Source: Dryas octopetala
Lineage: Eukaryota > Streptophyta > Magnoliopsida > Rosales > Rosaceae
Length of the DNA stretch: 64,000 nt
Direction: 5' to 3'
Assembly: GCA_963921425.1 (NCBI GenBank)
Contig: OY992838.1
Location: 14,260,001-14,324,000, forward strand
Positions within the stretch are counted from its first letter, which is position 1; the number at the start of each line of letters is the position of its first letter. The translations under genes and the position numbers were made by a program. The notes under the pieces are model-generated. The model was not told the origin of the DNA. It ran no database searches and worked only from the letters and a program-made list of their open reading frames with translations. Below, in pieces: positions 22,204-34,357 of this stretch.

Positions 22204-23000
22204 TTTTTGAAGCCCATAATCTTTATCCTTATATGAAAGCAAACTCCAAGTCTATCACATATACAATTACTATAAACTAAAAATTTAGGGTGCCGCTATT
22301 CAGACCCAACTTTTTTATTTTTATTCCTAACATTTTAATAAAAATATAATTCTCAATTCTACCTTAATGTGAATTGACCTTCAAGGAATTTAATTTAATT
22401 AAATTAACTTGAACCTATATCCAACATTTCTCAATATCCAACATCAATTCTCCACTCACAACCCATCTTAACTCTTTATCAAAACTTTAAACACACTATA
22501 ACACTCTCCATATTGATGCAAACAAGTTTAATATTGACGAATGGATAATTAAATTGTGGTTTGAGAGTTTTTAAATGAAGTATTTTTATTCTTTCTTTGA
22601 GTTTTAATAGACTAAATGCTTATTTTCAAAAACTGAAATCACAACATGTTTGACACACTAAAGCCGAACATGTTATGAGTCATTCGACAATAAAGCACTA
22701 AACATAGTATTGTCTGTTTGGCCAATAGACTACCGAACACCTCTAAAAAATTTAGAAAAATAGGTGTTTGCCAACCAAACATCCTTCTAATCGTTCGGTT
22801 GTGCGCCACCGAACATCCTTCTACTTGTTCGGTTGTTCATCGCCGAACATCCTTATACTTGTTCAGTTAACCAATGCTGAACAAAATCCGAAAAAAAGAA
22901 ATTTCAAAACTCTCCCCTTTGTGTTCAAGTTCAACATTAAACAATTAACTAGGATTCAAACTATATATTGCAGTCCAAAAATAAAATTTTTGATATAGAG
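22204..23000. other. intergenic with a short CCGAACATCC tandem repeat
   Basis: Around 22775-22885 a unit of about 32 bases (CATCCTTCTACTTGTTCGGTT plus a variable tail) recurs three times, with weaker related words just upstream. No gene is seen. Confidence 0.45.
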
Positions 23001-24460
23001 GGCAATGGGTTATTTGGAGTCATAAGAAATTTCTGGGATTTATTTGGAGTTATTAGTATTTATTTATTATTTTTAAAAATTAAGAAAAATCATTTCTAAG
23101 TATTTTCGAAATTATTCAACTAGATTTTCCCCGTTGCAAAAACAGTTTGAGGCCTTAGTATTGAAGTACTCGATAAGACGAAGCCAATGGTACTAAGATC
23201 ATAATTATCCAACGACCGGATTATTTATATAGAATTTTGGAAGTTAGATTGTATTTTTGAAGAATTAGAAAAATCGAAGAAAATATGCCGGTAAACAAGT
23301 ACTTTCGAGGACATTTTCAATTGTTTGGAGAAAACGTGTAAATCGTTGGAGAAACTAAAAATATGGGGAGATAGTACAGAACGCCACGAACGACATCTTA
23401 TTGTCAGATTACACTGACGACTACGAGATAATTTCTGATAAATTTCAAAAGAAATTAGTGAAAGGACGAAATTTAAATAACAAAGAAATTAAATAGAAAA
23501 CAGGGATCGCGATCAGCACCGTTGATCGATCTTGATCCAACAATGGAGTAGCCACCAAGCAATTTGAGTGGTGACCAAGTAAAGATCAACCACTTGTCAT
23601 GGCCAAAGGACCCCTGGACACGTGTCATCATCTCACGTTGACACATTTTTCTTCAATTACTTACTACACCCACGTGTTTGCTCTTTGTACCCACCATCTT
23701 TTGCTAAGTATACCCACCTCGAAGCCTATAAATAGGAAGCCATTCCTCATTTCCAAATCACACCATCACCTTGAGTAACCGGGTTGGATTAGGTATTCAA
23801 ATTACCCGAAAGAGATCCGAGTGGCGTAGCGGAAGCGTGGTGGTGTTGTACGAGCAAAGTTGTTGTTCAAGGGAAAATTGGTCATTTCACATTTTTAATG
23901 TGAAATGGTCAATCGAGCAAGCATTGTGAATGAATTAGGAATGGATAGACTTGTTTGATTGTTTATTTATTATGTTTGAATTTCCTGTTTATTTGATTAG
24001 GACTGGCTAGGTCCTAGGGTTGGATTAGAAGGATGAAATTGATTTTGATGATGATAATGATGATATGTCTGATAAAGGATTAATTGGATTATTATGTGAA
24101 TTGTTTATATTGAGGCATCTAGATATTTATTAGGCATTGGATGGCTAGATTAAATTATTTGTACCATTATTGTTGGATTCTGATGAATTATCGAATATTA
24201 ATGTATGCCCGATTAAATATATTTAAGGATTTGAGATTCTAGTTGGTTTTATTCACTCATACGAGCTCTACTGAGCTTGCTAGGTTTGTGTTTAACCTGG
24301 TGCACCATGAATATAGTGTAGTGCAGTTCTAGTTTTGAAGGATAAGCATGTGGAGGATGCAGAGGGGAAGAGGACAAGGCTCTTGGGCACTTTGATTTGT
24401 ATTTTTGAAATAAATGTATATATTTTCATTAAAGTATGAATTTGAAATTCATTTTTATAC
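23001..24460 (+). repeat. LTR-like region with TATA box, possible gypsy LTR remnant
   Basis: Non-coding and only moderately AT-rich. GCCTATAAATAGGAAGCC at about 23724 is a typical LTR TATA block, preceded by ACACGTGTCATCATCTCACG and CCCACGTGTTTGC. Downstream (24240-24400) is a GAGCTCTACTGAGCTTGC...CCTGGTGCACC stretch of the kind found in long gypsy LTRs. I see no partner LTR and no clean ends, so this is a tentative solo LTR. It contains the initiator-tRNA-like segment at 23815-23843. Confidence 0.4.
23815..23843 (+). other. 29-base match to the 5' half of plant initiator tRNA-Met
   Basis: The stretch around GAGTGGCGTAGCGGAAGCGT matches the 5' half of the plant initiator tRNA-Met sequence as I know it at 27 of 29 positions, including box A (TGGCGTAGCGG). 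It stops before the anticodon. A weak box B-like GTTGTTCAAGG follows about 25 bases later. It is not a complete tRNA gene. Confidence 0.45.
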
Positions 24461-25563
24461 ATGATGGCTCATTCAAAGGTGTGTTTGTGCCTCGGATTTT
24501 GGACGCTACAGGTGGTGAAGTATTGGCGTTGGGTGTTAGGTGGTGGTGATGGTACGTGTTGGTGTGTTGGGTGTGTTGTTGAGTATAAAGAGCAAGAATA
24601 TGTTAGGTTTGTTTGTTGGGTTTTAGTAAAGGTATTTTTGGAAAAAATATTGGATGTACTAATAAGTTTTTAATCAATCATCAAGATTTACAGTATTATT
24701 ATGTTATATAAGACTATATGACAAGAAAACATTGTGTGGTTGGGAGTTACCATAAAGTGACTAGTCCAATGGATTAAACATTAAAACCTTCTATAAGATG
24801 ATTACAATCAACCAGGCCTGTCTCTATCTAGCTTCATTCTCTAAACACCATTGTTACAGTAGAAGACACATTTCTTACCACCATGGTCTGCACACCTCTC
24901 ACAAGTCACAAGGTCACCCTTAAGACCGAAAAAAACTGAGAGAGAAAGAGAGAACAATGGCAGCCAAGAAACTTGATAGTGGCAATGGCAAGAAAAGTTG
25001 GGTCTCCAATTAAAGGTCTATCAAAGTCAGTGAATTAATAATAGAATGGGTTGGACCAAAGCCTTTCGGTTGAACTAGGACAATAAAGAGGAAACGACCC
25101 AGCTAAGATAGCAGATGCCTAGCACAGTACTACTGCAACAATCTTATGTGTCATGACTGCAAACTAAAAATAAAGCCAAGATCAAGATGAGGACTCACAG
25201 TTCAAGCATGCATATCAGCAATGCATGATGATAAAACATATGTTATTGTTAATGATGGTGCAAAAATGTTTATATCTAATGTGTAAGGGACTGAAACTAT
25301 AGAAAGATGAGAATAACATAAATACTACACAAACTTTCAGACAGCTAGAGGCACACATATGTTATATTCATACTTGGAAGCTAGAGACAGAGACCGTACC
25401 AAAGTACAATCTTTGGAGTCTCAAAATGCATACAAAATGAGAGTTTCTTTTGCTTTTCTGAATGTACTAAAACAAGGCAGCCCATGGCCGCACAGACATC
25501 CTAAAGTATCAAATGCATACAAAATAGTAATTAAACATCCCACCAAAATTAATGATTAACAAC
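24461..25563. other. intergenic, no gene supported
   Basis: A G-rich segment lies at 24470-24620. A tiny frame with a good start context (ACAATGGCAGCC, about 24955) ends after 18 codons ([18 protein letters not shown]). No domain is recognised. Confidence 0.3.
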
Positions 25564-25801
25564 TCAACATCTAGAAAAAGAAACTTTAGTCACAGGAACA
25601 TCATCTCTTCCAATCAGCTCAAAGACACAAACATCTCCCACTTTCAAATCATGGTGCTTTACAAAGTTGGGCCAACCTGCAGAGAGCCTGGTTGCGTACT
25701 GGTCATGGACACACCTCATAGGCCACAACTCCTCTGAAAACTTGAACCTAATTGACATTAACTCTCCTTCCCATTTGGTCCATAAAGCTCTTTGGTATAT
25801 G
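25564..25801 (-). pseudogene. B3 DNA-binding domain exon (REM-like), broken
   Basis: After a splice-acceptor-like CTTTTTCAG (ending at 25802) the minus strand reads HIPKSFMDQMGRRVNVN, then one frame later RFKFSEELWPMRCVHDQYAT, LSAGWPNFVKHHDLKVGDVC and VFELIGRDDVPVTKVSF before a stop. This is the second half of a plant B3 domain, including the conserved GW..FV and GDVCVFEL segments. One extra base near 25755 breaks the frame. No upstream exon encoding the first half was found within the next several hundred bases. B3/REM proteins are nuclear transcription factors; this copy is probably an isolated pseudo-exon. Confidence 0.75.
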
Positions 25802-26170
25802 CTGAAAAAGGTGGATTACTGCATATATAGTTGCAAAGGATAATGTAGATACTGACCAAGCGATCAACAATATGTTTTTTTTATTTTTTTTATTTTATCA
25901 AGTTTAACCCATACGACTTCTGCATAAAAATATAATTCAGAGTTGGTGATTTCTGCCAATTTTTGCAGTCTGTCTATGATTAAGAGAATAGGTGGTGTTG
26001 AAGCTGGCTTATTCATGAGTCTAGATGAAATCATTGCTCTCAAGCATATTTGCAAATTAAATCAGTAAAATTACAGATGGTGGCAAACATTATTACGCTT
26101 ACAAAGACCTGTTATATGCATCAAAATGTTGGGTTCATGTTCATACCAGTATTCCCTTGTGCATAGAAGC
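25802..26170. other. intergenic, no gene seen
   Basis: AT-rich with a T/A run at 25874-25900. Nothing is recognised between the B3 exon and the copia fragment. Confidence 0.35.
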
Positions 26171-26175
26171 AGTTT

Positions 26176-27440
26176 TCAAGACACTAATAAGGGAAGGATA
26201 TCAAATACTAGAAGAGTATTTTTTGGCAGCTTCAAGAGCTCTAGCACGACCTGTAAGGGATTTGAATCCCAATCCCTAGCCAATACAATATTTTTGGATT
26301 TCTTTAAGCAAAGACTGAATAAATTATCACAAACCAAACCTTTGCCAACTAAATCATCATTTTTATAAATAGAAATTCCAAAATTGTCAAATACAAACCT
26401 AAAGCTGGATCTAATCAACTTACTAATAGAAACTAAATTTCTTCTCATAGAAGGTACATAAACTACATCAACTAAGTCCAAAATAAATCCTGATTCCAGC
26501 ACCAATCTGACAACTCCAATGTACTCTATTTCCACCTTGACTTCATTGCCTACATACACAGAAACCTCATCCTTGCTTGGCACTTTCTTGCTTATATATG
26601 AATCCCTGCAAGGTATTGGACACATAAATAGTAGCACCAATGTCAAGCCACTTCTTGTATTTGGTACAATTTCTCTTAAGGTGACCAAACTTTCTGCAAA
26701 AATAGCATTGCAGTCCATTTGGTTTGGTAGCCTGAGGGTTGTTTGGTCGATTGGGAAGATTGGAAGGGTTTTGAGGATTGGGAGGGTTTACTGTTGTAGC
26801 CTTACCATTGTTTCTGTAGCCATTCCTAGAACTTGATGCCTTAGAATCCTGCACGAAATTCACAGCTCTTTCAGCCTTATTCTTCTTAATCTTCTTTTCT
26901 TCATTTACACAGAAACCTATCAATTCATCTAAACTCCATTTTTCCTTCTAAGTATTGTAACTACTCCTCAGCTGTGTATACTCACTTGGCAGTGAATTCA
27001 AGGCCAAGTGAACCCAATAAGCATCACTCATAGGCACATCTAAATCTGTCAGCTTGGTTCCTGCTTCAATAATGCTCATGATATGCTCCCTAACACTCTT
27101 TTCTCCATCATATTTAGCCAATGTCAAAGTGTTCATAAGATTAGAGATTTCAGCCTTCTCAGACTCTTTAAACTTAGCTTCAATTGATGGAAGATAGGTT
27201 TTTGCATTATTGGATTCTGGTATGCCTCCTTTGACAGAATTGATCAGAATTGACATCCTATTAGCCCTTATTGATGGATCAATCCACTCATCTCCATTCT
27301 CAATTGGCTCTGTGGCTCATCTTCTCTAAGTGTCAAGTCCAAATCCATCAGTCCAAGAACAATCTCTAAATCAGCTTTCCACTTCTTGAAGTTGGAACCA
27401 GTCAAGGTTTGGATAAAATTGAAATTCAAAGAAGAATTCA
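26176..27440 (-). pseudogene. Ty1/copia gag-protease fragment
   Basis: Read right to left: a gag start with LTGSNFKKWKADLEIVLGLM and LDLTLREDEP (about 27405-27320), the UBN2-type gag body (27256-26948, SLPSEYTQLRSSYN at its end), a basic Asn/Pro-rich linker, a CCHC knuckle (CYFCRKFGHLKRNC, about 26708-26667) and a protease motif WLDIGATIYVSNTLQGF where D-S-G-A is usual. A final frame (26718-26176) carries GNEVKVEIEYIG and VVYVPSMRRNLVSISKL. It stops before the integrase. At least two frame changes and one stop are present. No LTRs were identified, so this is a truncated relic. Confidence 0.82.
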
Positions 27441-27903
27441 CAACTGAGAATTTAAAAAACTAAGTGTTAAACTTAATCCCCAAGAAAACCTTACTAACAT
27501 AATCGACTCTCACCTAGAGGCAGAGAGTAAACTATGTTATAGCACTAGACTATGATAATGCATGTATTGCCTTGTAAAAAATTTCCCACATCGATGGACA
27601 GAAGAAAATTCTTTAAAAGTGCATGTAAGTTCATTTTCATCACACTGACTACAGTGAAACAATTATCACTTATGAGCAAATAAGTGTTTCACTTGTCATG
27701 TGTTGATCATGCAATTTGATCAACAAACTGTTGTTTTTGGAGATTTCTTAAGTTTATTAGACTGCAAGTTGCTTGCTTAATTAATCCAAGATCCCTCCAA
27801 AACTTGATCATGCCTTTTGCAGATAATTTGACAATAAACTTTAAGGTCAAAATTTATCTAACATGTATATAGATAAACATGCATACAAATATAAGATAAT
27901 AAG
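27441..27903. other. intergenic, no gene seen
   Basis: AT-rich sequence between the copia fragment and the left target duplication of the next element. Confidence 0.35.
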
Positions 27904-27908
27904 ATAGG

Positions 27909-28082
27909 TGTTGTAAATACTTTATTATATGTGGCTATTCTTGTAATTAGTTGTAGGGGCATATTAGTAAATGTTCATAACCCTAGTAAACCCTACCTCT
28001 ATATAAGATGAATGAAACAGACAGATGATATTCGCTCTGCCTCTCTTTTCCACAAACCCTATTTCCACATACTTTTACAACA
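27909..28082 (+). repeat. 5' LTR of the copia element
   Basis: Begins TGTTGTAAATAC and ends TTTTACAACA. CTATATAAGATG (about 28000) is a TATA-box candidate. The sequence just inside begins CGTTATGTGCACG, which is not the usual 12-base tRNA-iMet primer site; a half-tRNA or other primer is possible. Confidence 0.9.
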
Positions 28083-29026
28083 CGTTATGTGCACGAAAAG
28101 CTCTTTGGATTGTGGATCGTCAAACAATAGAGGATCATCATTCAATCTGTTCTTCAACCAAGTAGGTTTTATAAAACAATTTAATGTTCATGTTTTTAAA
28201 CCTTGATTGAATGTAAAAATCTACATGAAGCATGAACCCTAAATTTATGTAATTGATTTATTTGAGATTATATATTTTTATACATGTATTGGATTGAATG
28301 ATTAAAAAAAAGGGGGAAGAATTTTTTGGATGGTCGGAAAACCACCCGCGCGGCCAGCAGCCCCCGGCCCTCCCACGCGCTGCCAGCAGCAGCCTCATGC
28401 TGTGCTTGTTAGCAACAGCGCAAGCAAGCTGCCAGCAGCAGCTTCGCTGCCCACCAGGCCCAGGCTAGCAGCCCATGGCGCCAGCCCAAGCCTAGGCCAG
28501 CAGCCGCCACGTCAGCGCTACTCCCACGCTGACACATGGCGAGCTTCCTGAAATTTTGTAAAAAGAGATTTTAATCTTAACCATGCCTGGGGTTTGAACC
28601 TGGGACCTCTTGTGCACCACCTTGCACCTTGACCACTGTGCTGCTGATGACTTATTGTTAGTGTACAAACCATTTAATATATATACTCTAAATGCCAGAT
28701 AATTTTATTCAAACAATTTTGTGATATTTTTCTGTTCTATTTGGGTATATGAATATTTTACTTGTTTAAATTTTTGCACTAAAATATATGTGTAGAAATT
28801 GTAGGTAATTAATGAACCAGTTGTTCATACATAAATATTGAACCTGTAGCTTCAATGATGCCATATAAGGAACCTGAAGTTTCCTTCATAAATTCACCAT
28901 ACATGATAAAACCAGTAGATTTTACATGTCTATACCATGTTATAGAACTTGAAGTTCTTATTTGTTGCTTATGGATGTTATTACCCAAAGCATTAATTAT
29001 GATTATTTGTTTCTTTCAACCAAAGA
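28083..29026 (+). other. unusually long copia leader with a GC-rich block and tRNA-like boxes
   Basis: About 945 bases separate the LTR from the gag start. From 28330 to 28550 the sequence is strikingly GC-rich with repeated GCCAGCAGC. From 28585 to 28650 there is a box B-like GGGGTTTGAACC and a box A-like complement (GACCACTGTGCTGC). The flanks are AT-rich. This may be a nested insertion or a captured piece. Confidence 0.5.
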
Positions 29027-29905
29027 ATGTCAAATCTCAACAAGCTTGATTTTGTCGCTTTGGAAGTTTCTGGAAGAAACTATTTAAAGTGGACTCAAGA
29101 TGTTAAGCTTCATTTGACTGCCAAGAAGATGAGGTCGACAATCAATGCTGACAATGTTGTCGTAGTCCCTTAAGGCAAGTGACATGATCTTTATTAGGAA
29201 ACATATGGGGGAAGCACTCCAAGTTGAGTACCTCGTTGAAAAGGATCCACGAGCTCTTTGGGTCGCTCTGGAAGAGTGGTTTAACCATCAGAAGACCATT
29301 TTCTTGCCTGAAGTAAGACGTGACTGGCAGAACATCCGTTTCCAGGATTTTAAATTCGTGAATGAGTATAATTCGGAGATCTGCTGGATCCGGTCACTCC
29401 TCAAATTTTGTGGGGAAGAGCTCACCGAAGCTGACCTATTGAAGAAGACTTTCTCCACCTTCCCTACCTCCTGTTTGGTCCTGCAGCAACAATACAGGGA
29501 AAGGAATTTTACCAAGTTCTCGACATTAATCACTACTCTGTTGCTTGCTGAAAAGAATAACAACTTATTAATGAGAAATGATCAAGTCCGACCTGTTGGT
29601 ACTGAAGTAGCACCATTGCCTGAAGCAAATGCTGTTGCTCATCGCAATTCAAACCGCAAAAGAGTATATCGAGGTCATGGAAAGGACGCAAAGTCCGACC
29701 GCCCGAGATATAGAAGGACAGGTTCTCAGAGGAATGGCTCGTATGACCAAGGCCAACGTGGTCATGGCCCACGAAACTTGAATTCTCGTGGCCAAAGCCC
29801 ACGTGGTAGGAACCACGGTCTCTCTGCCCCAAGAACTCGAAATGAAAGGAACATTGGTCCGGCCCGTTGTCACCAGAATCAGAATCAGAATGATCTCTAT
29901 TACTG
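29027..29905 (+). pseudogene. copia gag
   Basis: The ATG at 29027 gives MSNLNKLDFVALEVSGRNYL and stops at about 29171. A second frame from 29184 carries DPRALWVALEEWFNHQKT, RFQDFKFVNEYNSEI, LTEADLLKKTFSTF and a basic tail. The zinc knuckle follows at about 29903-29945 with C-G-G-T-D-H and C-H visible, but it is broken by TGA and TAG stops, each one transition away from Arg and Trp codons. Confidence 0.87.
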
Positions 29906-30389
29906 ATGTGGAGGAACTGATCACTAGTCCCGCATCTGCCATGCATCAGCGCAAGCTGTAGATGAGTACTACGCCAGTCGCGGAACTCGAGAGACCAACC
30001 TCGTTGAGGGATCATTTCCTATGGATACCACCTTAGAGGTCACTGATTTCTAGGCTGAAACTGGACACTTCGAGGACTAGAAACTCGATGACATGGATAT
30101 GATCGGCGCTTGTGCTGTATTTATTTTCTTAATAATGTTTCTTATTTAGATTATTTTGGTGATTTATGACTTGGATTATTTGTTCTGGAAATTTGATTAT
30201 GCTCGAATATGATTTAATTCAATAATGTTATTCATACATGTGATCCATTGAATTAAATTTATGAATAAGCATGTTTAGTGGGGAAGTTTGTTGTCTGGCA
30301 GACAGTGCTTCTACACACACCATATTCTAAGATCGGAAGTATTTTTCAAACTTATTGCTTATTCATACTTCTGTGACAATTATATCAGG

Positions 30390-32035
30390 CTAATCAAACC
30401 TGATAGAGGGCCATGACAAAGCCCATTTTATGTTGTCCAATGGTAATGAATTTACCATTAATGAGGCCTTATATTCTCCATGTTCCAAAAGAACGTTGTT
30501 GAGTTTTAAAGATATTCGAGCCAACGGTTATCACGTTGAAACCACTGAGGAAAATAGAGTGAAATATCTTTGCATAACCTTCAAGTTGTATGGCCAGAAG
30601 CGTACATTGGAGAAATTGAAATGCCTCTCAAGCGGTCTCTACATGACCACCATTAGATCGATTGAGGCAAATCACATAGTTAACCATAAGTTAACCAATT
30701 CGAGTAGTTTCTTGCTATGACATGACCGGTTGGGATACCTAGGTCAAAGTATGATGCGTCATATCCTCAATTTATCACATGGGCATCCCCTTACTAATAA
30801 GGATCTTGTGTTTAGTGACACTATGCCAAACTTGCTCACTCAAAAAGTTGAATACTAGACCATCATATGCAAGGACTAGTAAAGACTCCACCCTTTTTCT
30901 ACAAAGGATACAAGGGGATATTTGTGAACCTATCCAACCACCATGTGGATCATTTAAATATTTCATGGTTTTGGTTAATGCATCGACAAAGTGATCATAT
31001 GTTACACTATTGTCCACAAGAAACGTTGCTTTTGCTAAACTTCTCGCTCAGATCATTAAATTGAGGGCTCACCACACGGATTATCCTATAAAGTCCATAA
31101 GACTTGATAATGCCGGAGAGTTTACATCGAAAACTTTCGATGATTATTGAATGTCCCTTGGGATTGATGTTAAACATCCAGTTCTCTATGTTCACACCCA
31201 AAATGGTCTCGCAGAAGTATTCATTAAAAGATTACAAATGATCACACGAACCTTGGTTATGCGCACCAAGCTTCCAATTTCTGTGTGGGGTTATGTAATC
31301 TTGCATGCAGCCATGTTGGTCCGGTTGAGGCCCACTGCTACCCAACCTTACTCCGTGTTACAGCTGGTGACTGGGTACGAACCTGACGTTTCGTACTTAC
31401 GCATATTTAGGTATGCAGTTTATGTGCCAGTTGTGCCGCCACAACGTACCAAAATGGGTCCTCAACGAAGGATGAGCATATATGTCAGTTATGAATCCTC
31501 ATCCATTATACGCTTTTTAGAGCCTTTGACAAACAATCTTTTTACCGCCAGATTTGCGGATTGTCACTTTAATAAGACAGTTTTCCCGCTGTTAGGGGGA
31601 GATAAGAACATCACCGTTCCTGAAGAACGACGTGAATTGACATGGAATGTCCCCACTATGTCTCATCTCGATCCCCAAACCACACAATGTGGTAGCGAAG
31701 TGCGGAGAATTCTAGATCTACATAGTATAGCCCATAATATGTCAGACGCATTCTCTAATCTAGCTAAAGTGACGAGATCACATATACCTACTACAAATGT
31801 GCCTGCAAGGATATTCGTCCCTAAAGGACGTGTCGTCCCAGATGGACGAGGTACGGCCATAGCGGCTAACCAGTCATATGTCCCTACCCAGAAGCGAGGT
31901 AGACCATTAAGTTCGAAGGACTCTTATCCCCGGAAGAGGATAAATTTGGCGCAAACGAGTCCCCTTGACATCGCGATTTCAATCGATCCATCTCACGATC
32001 CGCCCCAGAAGAGAGAGCGTTGGGGGACGCTCTAA
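30390..32035 (+). pseudogene. copia protease tail and integrase
   Basis: The frame 30430-30720 holds the pre-integrase region (NEFTINEALYSP, IRANGYHVET), followed by HDRLGYLGQSMMRHI with the HHCC finger partly lost. The integrase core shows RIQGDICEPIQPP, SIRLDNAGEFTS and HTQNGLAEVF, so all three acidic residues remain. It is split by stops at about 30718, 30992 and 31148. The long frame 31151-32035 carries RTKLPISVWGYVILHAAML and ends in a basic QKRGRPLSSKDS segment. Confidence 0.87.
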
Positions 32036-32159
32036 CATTTGAACCCACTCCCGAGAACATAGAGATCTCTATAAATTATACATGTTTAAGTGAGCTCTGG
32101 AATCGAAACGAAATTATCATCGATGATATATAGTATTCGCAGTAGCTACCGAAATTATA

Positions 32160-33830
32160 ACTAGCGATGACATCGAACCTCGCTTTGTTGATGAATGTCA
32201 AAGTTGAGACAACTGGCCAAAATGGAAAGAAGCAATCTAGGTCGAATTAGATTCCTTGACAAAGAAAAAGGTGTTTGTTTCTGTCGTTCCTACACCTCCC
32301 AATGTTAAACTTGTATAATTTAAATGGGTATTTGTAAGGAAGCGTAATGAGAAAAACGAGATTGTGAGATACAAGGCTCGTCCAGTGGCACAAGGATATT
32401 CTCAACGCCCTGGGATTGATTACGAGGAAGTGTATTCTCCCGTAATGGACGTCATAACGTTTCGCTACCTTATCAGTTTGGTAGTTTCCGAAAAACTGAG
32501 TATGTAGCTTATAGATGTGGTCACTGCTTATCTCTATAGGGATCTTGATACAGAGATATGTATGAAAGTTCCTGAAGGACTTAAGATACCCGATGTAAAT
32601 AGTTCCAGACCACAGAACACGTTCTTCATTCGTTTGAGGCGTTCACTTTATGGATTGAAACAATTCGGACAAAGGTGGTATAACTGTCTAAGAGAGTATT
32701 TGATCGGGATGAGATATGTGAATAATGATTTATGCCCTTGCGTGTTTATTAAGAAAACAAGTTTCGGTTTTGCTATTGTAGCTGTTTATGTCGATAACAT
32801 GAATCTAATTGGTATTCTTAAAGAGATCAAGAAAACCGCTAAACACCTGAAGTTAGAATTCGAGATGAAAGATCTTGGGATAATGAATTTTTGTCTCGGC
32901 CTGGAGCTCGAGCACCGTGTAGATGAAATTCTGGTCCATCAATGAAATTACATCCTGAAGATGTTAAGGCGCTTTAATGAGGATAAAACGAAGCCTTCTA
33001 GCACGCTTATGATCGTCCGTAGTTTAGATCCTAAGAAAGATCCGTTTTGTCCCGCAGATGATAACGAAGAGATATTGGCACCAGAAGTCTCATATCTAAG
33101 TGCAATAGACACATTATTGTACTTGACTCAATGTACTAGACCAGACATCTCATTCGCTGTGAACGTGTTAGCTAGATATAGCTCTGCGCCAACACGCCGT
33201 CACTGGAATGGCATAAAAGACATTTTTCGCTACCTTAGAGGTACGATGGATATGGGCTTATTCTATCCCTACGCATCAAGGAATGGATCGAACCCCCTCG
33301 ATCCTCGGAACGATGCCCGCCTTGTTGGATATGCTGACGTAGGGTATCTATCAGACCCGCATAAGGCGCGTTCCCAAATTGGTTATGTCTTTACGATTGG
33401 GAATACAACAATATCTTGAAGGTCTACGAAACAAACCCTTATTGCTACATCTTCGAACTATGCTGAGATTCTAGCCCTTCACGAAGCAGTTCGTAAATGT
33501 ATATGACTCAGAACAATTTCCAAGCATGTTTGAAGTACGTGTGGGCTGCATTCTACCATTGATGAACTAATGATTATCTATGAGGATAATGCCGCTTGCA
33601 TCGAGCAGATGAAGACGTGTTTCATCGAAGGAGACAACACCAAACATAGTGCATCGAAGTTCTTCTTCAATCAACAGCAACAAGAGCATCAGATGATTGA
33701 AGTCAAGCAGATCCGATCTCAAGACACCCATTCAGACCTCTTCATCAAGTCACTACCAAAGTCCACGTTCTTGATGCATGTTCGAGGTATTGGTTTGCGT
33801 AGATTGGCTGATTTACCTAGTATGTAGTCT
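32160..33830 (+). pseudogene. copia reverse transcriptase and RNase H
   Basis: Pieces in order: FKWVFVRKRNEKNEIVRYKA, SPVMDVITFRYLISL, VVTAYLYRDLDTEICMKVPE, LRRSLYGLKQFGQRWYN, FAIVAVYVDNMNLIG, KDLGIMNFCLGLELE, LYLTQCTRPDISFAVNVLAR, VGYADVGYLSDPHKARSQIG and YEDNAACIEQMKT. The YVDD box reads YVDN (Asn codon AAC at 32796-32798), so the second catalytic Asp is lost. The related copy at 60 kb keeps YVDD. Stops at about 32504 and 32943 and a break near 33418 add to the damage. Confidence 0.9.
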
Positions 33831-34160
33831 TCAGGGGGAGCCGACATCAGGGGAAGTATCCCGAAGCATACTCACTTGATCATCGTGTACTCTTTTGTCC
33901 TTTGTCCAAGGTTATTTTGTCCCACTGGGTTTTGTTACCTGGCAAGGTTTTAATGAGACACATCTTGGCATGGTCACTCTACTCATACTACATCTTGAAG
34001 ATGTGTTGATCTCATATATATATGCATTTGCTCATCTTTTCTCTTCGACCACGGGTTTTTCCCATTGGGGGCAAGGTTTTGGTGTAGCAACTCTTACCTG
34101 GCAAGGTTTTGACGAGGCAACTTAGAAGCGCATAGTAGAGACAACACTAATGATATGGAA

Positions 34161-34174
34161 TATCCAAGGAGGAG
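34161..34174 (+). other. polypurine tract of the copia element
   Basis: CCAAGGAGGAG immediately precedes the 3' LTR. Confidence 0.75.
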
Positions 34175-34357
34175 TATTGTAAATACTTTATTATGTGTGG
34201 CTATTCCTGTTAGTTGTAGGGGCATACTAGTAAATGTTCAAAACCCTAGTAAACCCTACCTCTATATAAGGATGTTTATAAGATGAATGAAACAGACAGA
34301 TGATATTCGCTCTGCCTCTCTTTTCCACAAATCCTATTTCCACATACTTTTACAACA
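34175..34357 (+). repeat. 3' LTR of the copia element
   Basis: Starts TATTGTAAATAC (TG has become TA) and ends TTTTACAACA, followed by the duplicated ATAGG. Compared with the 5' LTR it carries a short extra segment near 34269 (GGATGTTTATA) and lacks 3 bases near 34206. Confidence 0.9.

Larger units (their letters stand above)
27909..34357 (+). mobile_element. full-length Ty1/copia retrotransposon (Ale-like), inactive
   Basis: A 6.4-kb plus-strand element with 174-bp and 183-bp LTRs, flanked by the 5-base duplication ATAGG (27904-27908 and 34358-34362). Order: long leader, gag, integrase, reverse transcriptase, RNase H, as in Ty1/copia. LTRs differ at about 6 positions plus two indels by eye. 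Coding regions contain many stops and shifts. Protein segments match the related copy at 59163-61659 closely, so both belong to one lineage; the gag start MSNLNKLDF and short LTRs fit the Ale type. Confidence 0.92.

Noticed and set aside
24955-25015. Short frame [18 protein letters not shown] with good start context
   Set aside because: Only 18 codons with no continuation after a plausible donor; insufficient support.
28330-28551. 73-codon Ala/Pro-rich frame in the copia leader
   Set aside because: GC-rich repeat of GCCAGCAGC type; no conserved domain, and the region is leader sequence.
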